Shown here: positions 56,537 to 64,000 of the stretch, one piece after another
Layout: each line of letters begins with the position of its first letter
Position numbering within the stretch: the first letter of the stretch is position 1
Assembly: GCA_014905825.1 (NCBI GenBank)
Contig: JACGCN010000005.1
Location: 1,860,001 to 1,924,000 of the forward strand
From: Lyophyllum atratum
Taxonomy: Eukaryota > Basidiomycota > Agaricomycetes > Agaricales > Lyophyllaceae
Length of the DNA: 64,000 bases
Direction: 5' to 3'
Notes under the pieces: model-generated
Database searches by the model: none
Seen by the model: the letters and a program-made list of their open reading frames with translations, nothing else
What the model was told of the DNA's origin: nothing
Position numbers and translations under genes: made by a program

Positions 56537-57452
56537 ATGGTCCGGTTTGCCAACCATCATCTCTACATTCTAGTGCTAATCTACCCCCAGGGTTCAAGGG
56601 TGGAGATACTCAACGAGGGCGGCTTTCGTTCCGATGGCAGACGCCAGTTCGAGCTGCGCGACATGACCATCGATCTCTCCCAGCAAGGCCAGGCAGATGG
56701 TTCGGCCATTATCACCCATGGATTGACTCAAGTCCTCGTTTCTGTTTTTGGACCCAGAGAGGCCAAAATGCGTTCACAAACTATCCACGATCGTGCCAAT
56801 ATCAACGTCGAAGTCAACGTTGCTGCGTTTAGCACCGGTGAGCGGCGGAAACGGACGCGTGGTGATAAGTGAGTCTTCTCTTTCGTCCACGGACGATCTG
56901 CACTAACAGGAAAAAAAATTGATTGACAACCGTAGACGTATCCTTGAACTCGCCGCCACCATCAAATCTACCTTTGAGCCTGTTGTTCAAACGAACCTGT
57001 ATCCCCGTTCACAGATTGACGTATTTGTCCAAGTGCTGCAACAGGACGGCGGACTACTCCAAGCATGTATTAATGGGACTACTCTGGCCTTGGTTAACGC
57101 TGGTATACCACTACTGGACTTTGTCTGCGCTGTCACGGGCGGCGTGCATTCCACATCCCCCCTGCTTGATCTCACGCTACTGGAAGAAAACGATATTCCG
57201 AATGTTACAGTTGCCATGATGCCCAAGACGGGCAAGGTCACTTTGGTGACGATGGAGACGCGTTTACATGTGGATAGATTTGAGGAAATATTTAGGCTGG
57301 CAGGTGATGCTGGGAAGGTCATTCATAGGGAGATGAAGAGTGCGGTTCGATCAAGAACGGGTGCGCTTGTCGCGGCCATGGGTTCGGGGCACCGAGTAGG
57401 TGGTATGGACTCAGCCGACAAGGACGGTGACGATCGGATGAATGAATATTGA
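56537..57452 (+). CDS. RRP41: Exosome core subunit Rrp41 (Ski6)
   Basis: This is an RNase PH-like ring subunit of the RNA exosome, catalytically inactive in eukaryotes. The conserved start SRVEILNEGGFRSDGRRQFE is preceded by either an in-frame leader of 17 codons or, more likely, a 51-nt intron directly after the ATG, which would give MGSRVEIL. Next come DGSAIITHGLTQVLVSVFGP and REAKMRSQTIHDRANINVEV. After an intron at about 56870 the second half gives YPRSQIDVFVQVLQQDGGLL, NAGIPLLDFVCAVTGGVH and NVTVAMMPKTGKVTLVTMET. The C-terminal tail is short and charged. It converges on TRM8, with 112 bp between stops. Confidence 0.95.
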
Positions 57453-57564
57453 CCGGTGTACAAACTGAACGCCTACCTGAGAAGCCTCAAGAGCAAGCCT
57501 GACAGTGACAGTGAATGCGTGCCAGCCACCAGGTGCCAGCCATATATGTCCACATCACGCCCTT

Positions 57565-58483
<919 letters not shown>

Positions 58484-58609
58484 GATGGGAGGATGCAGGG
58501 TCAGAGAAAGTCCATGGGCGGCATCTAGCGACCACGTGATCGAGTATATATATTTTTGTGTGCTCCGAGTTTCTCCACCATCTCGTCACTCTTCCATAGA
58601 CTCTGTACC

Positions 58610-60504
58610 ATGGCCGCCCCTGCTCGTTCTCTTCTCAAAGCTGTAAGTCTCTCCCATGTCTCGTGGACAGGGCATTGATATCTCTGCACAGTCACGTTCA
58701 CCTGTCGTCCGGGCCACCTTTTCATCGGTCCGGTTCTCGTCGACAGCCTCAAAACCAGTGTCCTTGAAGGAGCGTCTTGCCGAGCTCATCCCTGCTGAGA
58801 TTGAGCATGTATGTTACTTCCTCGACCACTTGTTCTGTGCTCATGCTGTCGAATAGGTTAAAAGAGTTCGTGCAGAGCACGGCAAAAAGGCCTTTGGGCC
58901 CGTCATCGTTGACCAGCTTTACGGGTGAGCTCGCGATGCGTGCCACGTCAGTGGGTTCATATCTGATATGTCCTCTAGTGGAATGAGAGGTCTCCCTGCA
59001 CTTATCTGGGACGGGTCAGTTCTCGATCCTCGTACGTGTCCGCGAATTTAAGGTTCAGGACGTCACTGACTGGGTCACGTGTGCAATTTCAGTTGAGGGC
59101 ATCCGTTTCCGAGGAAAGACCATTCCCGAGTGCCAGGCTCTTCTTCCCAAGGCACCCGGCGGCTCGGAACCTCTTCCGGAAGGCCTCTTCTGGCTTTTGG
59201 TCACCGGAGAAATCCCCACTCAGGAGCAAGTCACTGAGCTGTCAAAAGACTGGGCTGCTCGCTCAGCCATTCCCGAGTTTGTCGAGGAAATCCTGGACCG
59301 ATGCCCTCCGACTCTGCACCCTATGAGCCAATTTAGTTTGGCTGTCACTGCCGTATGTCTGGCGTCATTTTATATGTCGTATCAAGGTCCTCATTTGCTA
59401 TCTAGCTCAACCACAACTCCGCCTTCGCTAAAGCATATCAGGATGGTGTCTCGAAGAAGGAGTACTGGGGACCTACCTTCGAGGATTCTATGGATCTGTA
59501 TGTCATCATTTCAGCTACGATAATTACTGGTGTTAATCACCGTCATACAGGATTGCCAAACTCCCTAACATTGCTGGCCGTATCTACCGCAACGTCTTTG
59601 GACAGGGCAAACTGCCTTCTATCGATGCCTCCAAGGATTACTCCCACAACTTGGCGACACTTCTAGGATTCGGCGATAACGCTGGCTTTGTCGAGCTCCT
59701 CCGCCTCTACATCACAATCCACAGGTATGGCTCCTGGTTGATGTGCACTATTCGTGTAGCTGACCTTCCTTACCTCTCAGTGACCACGAAGGCGGAAACG
59801 TCTCAGCTCACACCGGAAAGCTCGTCGGCTCCGCCCTCTCTGATCCCTTCCTCGCCTATGCCGCTGCCCTCAATGGTCTCGCTGGTCCCCTTCACGGCCT
59901 CGCCAACCAGGAGGTTCTTCTCTGGCTGCGCAAGATGCAGAGTAGCATTGGCGAGGATGCTTCTGATGAAGCTGTCAAGGAGTACGTGTGGTCGACACTC
60001 AAAGGTGGTCAAGTTGTCCCTGGATACGGCCATGCTGTCCTCAGGAAGACCGATCCCCGTTACGCGGCTCAGCGTGAATTCGCTCTGAAGCACCTTCCTG
60101 ATGATAAGCTGTTCAAGCTCGTGGGCCAGATCTACAACGTCGTTCCCGACATTCTCCTTGAGGTTCGTTCTCAATAATATTCTTCATCATCTTTACTGAC
60201 AGCTACATTTTTCTTCCGATAGGCTGGAAAGGCCAAGAACCCCTGGCCCAACGTCGATGCCCACTCTGGTGTCCTCCTGGCTCACTACGGCCTCACCCAG
60301 ATGCAGTTCTACACCGTTCTCTTCGGTGTATCCCGTGCCTTCGGTGTTGCTGCTCAGTTGATCTGGGATCGTGCGCTCGGTGCTCGTACGTGTCACGATG
60401 TTTCTCTTCTCGGTCATTACACTAATTCTTTCCCATCAGCTCTGGAACGCCCCAAGTCTTACTCGACGGATGCTATTGACCAGATGTTCCGCGGCAAGCA
60501 ATAG
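58610..60504 (+). CDS. CIT1: Citrate synthase, mitochondrial
   Basis: This enzyme condenses acetyl-CoA and oxaloacetate in the matrix. The start (ACCATGG context) gives a presequence ([11 protein letters not shown], then [19 protein letters not shown]). Mature parts are [33 protein letters not shown] and [14 protein letters not shown]. Then come [10 protein letters not shown], with the first active-site His region, [20 protein letters not shown] and [20 protein letters not shown], with the second His, and [19 protein letters not shown], with the third. The catalytic Asp lies in [14 protein letters not shown]. The end [11 protein letters not shown] is not a peroxisomal signal, which with the leader supports the mitochondrial form. 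About eight introns. Confidence 0.97.
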
Positions 60505-60722
60505 TTGATTGACTGTTGGTTGTTATTACGCCTTCCTTATCGCCAGGAATATTAGTAGACCTGTTAATTCGTGAAGAGTTGAGGCTCTAGGCTAGACCTG
60601 TGGCTGGATCGTATAGAATTTATAAGATATGGCAAATTAATATGCTTTCGAAACCATACTGTCCTTGAGATTTGCACCAATGTGGGTGCACTGCCACCAA
60701 TAATCGTTACATACGCTCCTCC

Positions 60723-63700
60723 ATGTCTTCAAGTCGGCCTGGGTCCCGTCGTGGTGGGGCGCCTACCCAGCTTGCAATGCAACCAAAGCCTACCATTTCC
60801 ATGGAAGAATGGGAGGCAAAGGCGCCCCTGGGCGAGCTAGAAACACGAAGCATAAGTGCCATCAAGGTGGCCAGCGAACGAAGGCCTCTTCCATCCAAGG
60901 TAAGCCAGGAAATCTGCAAACGTTTGCTCAGCGTACATAACCCTTACTAGTTTAGCTCAGATGACGCTGGACCCTCGTCTCGTCCACCCACACCACTCGC
61001 AGTCCAGCGGAACAGACCACTTCCAGGTTCTCCGCGCCCCGGTACACCTCTCTCTGGTTCTGCGTCCACGCGTTCAGCTGGCTTGTCGACACATGCGCTG
61101 CATCCAAAGCAACCGATCCAAACACCTCAGCAGTTCTATGACTGGTTTGCCCTCATTGATCGATCCGTCGCACACAGCCAAGAAGCCCATTTCCGTGCCC
61201 ATGTCGCGAACGTCTCGGAGCATCTGAACGCCTGCGACTTGCTTGTAGAGAAGATTGAATTGGTGGATCAGGAGGTGGACAGCATGATGGAGGGGTGGCG
61301 TGGAGTGGAAGACGGCGGTAAGAGCTTGAAGAACGCTTGCGAGAAGTTGCTTGAAGAACGGGTGCGTGATATCCAGATTTGCTGCTTGCTATGTCCAACC
61401 GTTTGGATCTAGGATAAGCTGCTCGGACTGACGGATGAAATCGGCGCACGCCTAGAATACTTCCAGGAACTTGAGCACGCGACGAGAATGCTCAACCATC
61501 CAGGAGAATCGCTTGTTCTTCAAACCGACTTCCTGTATATGGTGGAGCGTGTCGATATCTGCATAGACTATCTCAAAGCCCGCGTTCGCTTCATCTCTAT
61601 CTTTCACTATCCTCGATGTTCTGATCTTTGTTATGACATAGCGACATTTCCGAGAAGCAGAGATATATCTCTTCCGATACCAACAGTGCATGACAAGGGC
61701 AATGACACTGATCAAGATGTACTTTGTAGGCTCTCTCCGAGCCTTATCAGTCGACGTCGCAAAACGGCTGTCAGAAAAGGCACTGCCCACTCTCCTTCGC
61801 CATTGCCATAAAACTGACAAAACAAGTGCTTATAGGACGTGTCTCCAACTGCCCAGATGCATCTCCTCTACACACGATTTAGAACTGTCTCGTCGCAGCT
61901 TCTGCCCCTACTCAACGAGCTGGAACGCCGTGCTCGCTCTCATCCGCAAGAACTCTCAGCGCTTTTGGCCGAGTGCCATACGGCCTACTTTTCGGTGCGG
62001 AAATCGCTCCTCGTTGGCCGGATAACGGAGGAAATTAGAGGCCTGGATCCTTCCCGGACTGAGTTGGTCGAGCTTGTATGTTGCCTTGATTCAACATAAA
62101 CCCAAAATGACATTCCCATCCCACTTAGACGCGAGCTGGGTGCAGCTATCTCAAGCAACTGTGTACAGACGAGTTCGAGCTGTATCGCAACTTTTTTAGC
62201 TCTGGGGAGGAACAATTATAGTACGTACCAGTGCAAACTAGAAGCCTGAATATGTTCGATTTCATCTCCCCGTACAGCCAGTATCTAGAAAACCTCTGTG
62301 ATCACCTCTATGACGACCTCCGCCCACGCATCCTGCATGAACTGCGACTCACTGCCCTTTGCGAAGTTTGCACCGTCCTGCAGGCGCTCATGGTGCTCGA
62401 CGTTTCATCTGTGCATGAAGACGACAGCGATGATTTCGAATCAGACGCGGGGCCTACAGAGGATGGGACTGACGAACTCTCCCTTGACTTTGACGCGCCA
62501 CCGCGGTCTCGGAAACCCGATGGCCTGGGAAGACTACATATCAGTCATCTGCTAGAGATGGTATTGCAAGATGCGCAAACGCGGCTGTTCTTCAAGGCGC
62601 AGTCGGTCATTCAGTCGGACATAAGATATTATGTGCCAAAGCCGGAGGACTTGTCGTATCCCGATATTCTTGTCGGCGAGTGCTCCTAACGTTTTCTCTT
62701 GTCGATTATTAGCTGATGGCGGATTCCTGCTTTTTTTTGCAGCTGTGAGCAAACAAGCAATCAGCACCGACATACAAGAAAAGCAGAGCGTAAGCGAGCT
62801 TTTCCGTCTACCCTCCATCGACCAGCAGGACACCTGGTACCCCACGCTCCGCAAGACCGTCTGGGTCCTTTCCCAGCTGCACGACTTTGTGAAGGTAAAT
62901 GTCCCCTGAAAGTCGCTTTTCTCTCCCAGCTAGCCTCACCATGCCTCCGATAGCCAGCGATATTCGAAGATATTGCACAAGAAGCAATCAGCTTGTGCCG
63001 TCAGTCGCTTGTCGCAGCCACCGAGTTGATGCGTGTCAAGGCCCCACTGGATGCACAGCTCTTCCTTGCGAGACATTTATTGCTGCTAAAAGAGGTCACG
63101 CAGAATCTCGACCTTGCGCAACGGGAAGGGGAGGCGAGTGGGAGCGGGGCAGGGGATTTTGTGGGTGTAACAGGTGTGTATGATGTCTTCGCCCCTGTTT
63201 TATGCACGATGAATGCCTGGAACTCTCCTTGCTGACAGTATTGCACAGATACGTTGGCCTCGATGTTGAGCAGGACAACGTCACTCCTTCCGGATGCCCT
63301 CTTCGCCTCCCTTGGTATGCCTCGTGCCGATGAAAGTATCAAGGAAGCTAAACACGTACGTCCACATCATTTTCAACTACACAATGTTGGGCACTGATCA
63401 TCGTGACCATCATAGGGGATCGACCACGAACTTCGGCGGGCTTGTGAAGCTATCATTAGCCTGTGCACGGACCCTATCACACAGCCCCTCCATGACTGGA
63501 TTGTGGCCCCTGCTTCACCCACCACCAACACCACCAATTCTGCATCTGCAACAGCACCACTACCAAAGCCTAAACTTAGCGCCAGCGAAATGGCTACCTC
63601 GTTCGAGCGCGCCTGCGGGACTGAACTCCGGGCGTGTGCGGGTCGGTTGAGGCTCTACCTCGAGGATTCACGCACGGTTACGGCGCGGGTGCTACTCGAC

Positions 63701-63829
63701 CACGTGTGCGAGCGCATCGGGGATGCATATGAGATGTTTTGGGATGCGGCGGGCTCTGGGAGGGCAGTTGGGGAAGAATTAATGAGTGTCCCAGTCGTGC
63801 GGAGGTTCTTGATTGATGTATGTGCTTGA
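60723..63829 (+). CDS. COG3: Conserved oligomeric Golgi complex subunit 3 (Sec34)
   Basis: This tethering subunit of lobe A of the COG complex serves retrograde transport within the Golgi. The start at 60723 gives MSSSRPGSRRGGAPTQLAMQ and TISMEEWEAKAPLGELE, then a Ser/Pro linker. The family core begins QTPQQFYDWFALIDRSVAHS, then LLVEKIELVDQEVDSMMEGW, a run from LEYFQELEHATRMLNHPGES and MVERVDICIDYLKA, RYQQCMTRAMTLIKMYF, and RTELVELTRAGCSYLKQLC. An acidic loop (EDDSDDFESDAGPTED) sits near 62420. Later exons give SQLHDFVK, CRQSLVAATELMRVKAPLDA and HLLLLKEVTQNLDL. About nine introns. The last frame stops at 63829, but a donor-like GTATGT at 63817 leaves a further exon possible. Confidence 0.93.
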
Positions 63830-64000
63830 TGTCGTTCTGAAAATGGGCTTTCTGGCGTCGAATAATATTCCTGTTTGACAACTTGGTCTGAAGCGGCTTC
63901 TTCTCACTGCTAAGCACTTTAGGTTTGATAAGTTCAATTTGATATTCTAAGAGATTAGGGTGTCGACCATACTCAACAACCACTGCACTCACTGGGGCCA

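Overview
The window looks like nuclear DNA from a filamentous basidiomycete, most likely an agaricomycete. Genes are dense and mostly split by short introns (about 50-60 nt, GT..AG, with CTRAY-like branch sites). The gene content fits: a class III GH18 chitinase with C-terminal chitin-binding modules, a secreted GH79 glycosidase, a mushroom-type homeodomain regulator, a fungal rhodopsin-like membrane protein, and a protein with the MLKL/HeLo-like N-terminal helical domain common in basidiomycete STAND proteins. No rRNA, CRISPR array, complete transposon or viral gene was seen. One intron-containing tRNA-Phe gene is present.

Layout. 0-5.2 kb: a possible 3' end of a gene at the left edge, the chitinase (minus), and a DUF1748 mini-protein (minus). 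6.2-7.1 kb: the stand-alone MLKL_NTD-like gene. 8.2-11.8 kb: sulfite oxidase (minus), COX6B/COX12 (minus) and PRP18 (plus), the last two divergent. 12.9-18.3 kb: JJJ1-type J protein (minus), TIM13 (plus, divergent from it), homeodomain factor (minus). 18.3-22.1 kb: gene-poor, with a diverged tandem-repeat block at 20.5-21.75 kb. 22.1-27.5 kb: U1-70K (minus) and COX10 (plus) from a 54-bp shared promoter, then a ZNF830 homologue (minus). 27.7-39.8 kb: GH79 (minus), alpha/beta hydrolase (plus), a broken SAM methyltransferase (minus), rhodopsin-like protein (plus), an uncharacterised 207-residue protein (minus) and a CWC16/CCDC130 splicing protein (plus). 40.2-52.2 kb: SWI1-like ARID protein, TMEM41-like VTT protein and inositol polyphosphate 5-phosphatase, all minus. 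52.6-64 kb: tRNA-Phe, a decayed reading frame, NPT1 (minus), RRP41 (plus), TRM8 (minus), mitochondrial citrate synthase (plus) and COG3 (plus).

Functionally most of this is housekeeping. Splicing is represented by PRP18, U1-70K, a ZNF830 homologue and CCDC130. Mitochondrial functions are COX6B, TIM13, COX10 and citrate synthase. RNA processing is covered by RRP41, TRM8 and JJJ1. The accessory content is the two secreted carbohydrate-active enzymes, the MLKL-like protein, the orphan genes and the gaps. Several gaps hold recognisable coding debris: a methyltransferase with three frameshifts and at least three coding-like tracts with stops. No complete undescribed multi-gene system was evident. 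The best leads are the solitary MLKL-like gene, the TGACGTCA-bearing repeat array, the tandem chitin-binding modules with matching introns, and the decayed families. All gene models were spliced by eye, so internal exon edges are provisional.
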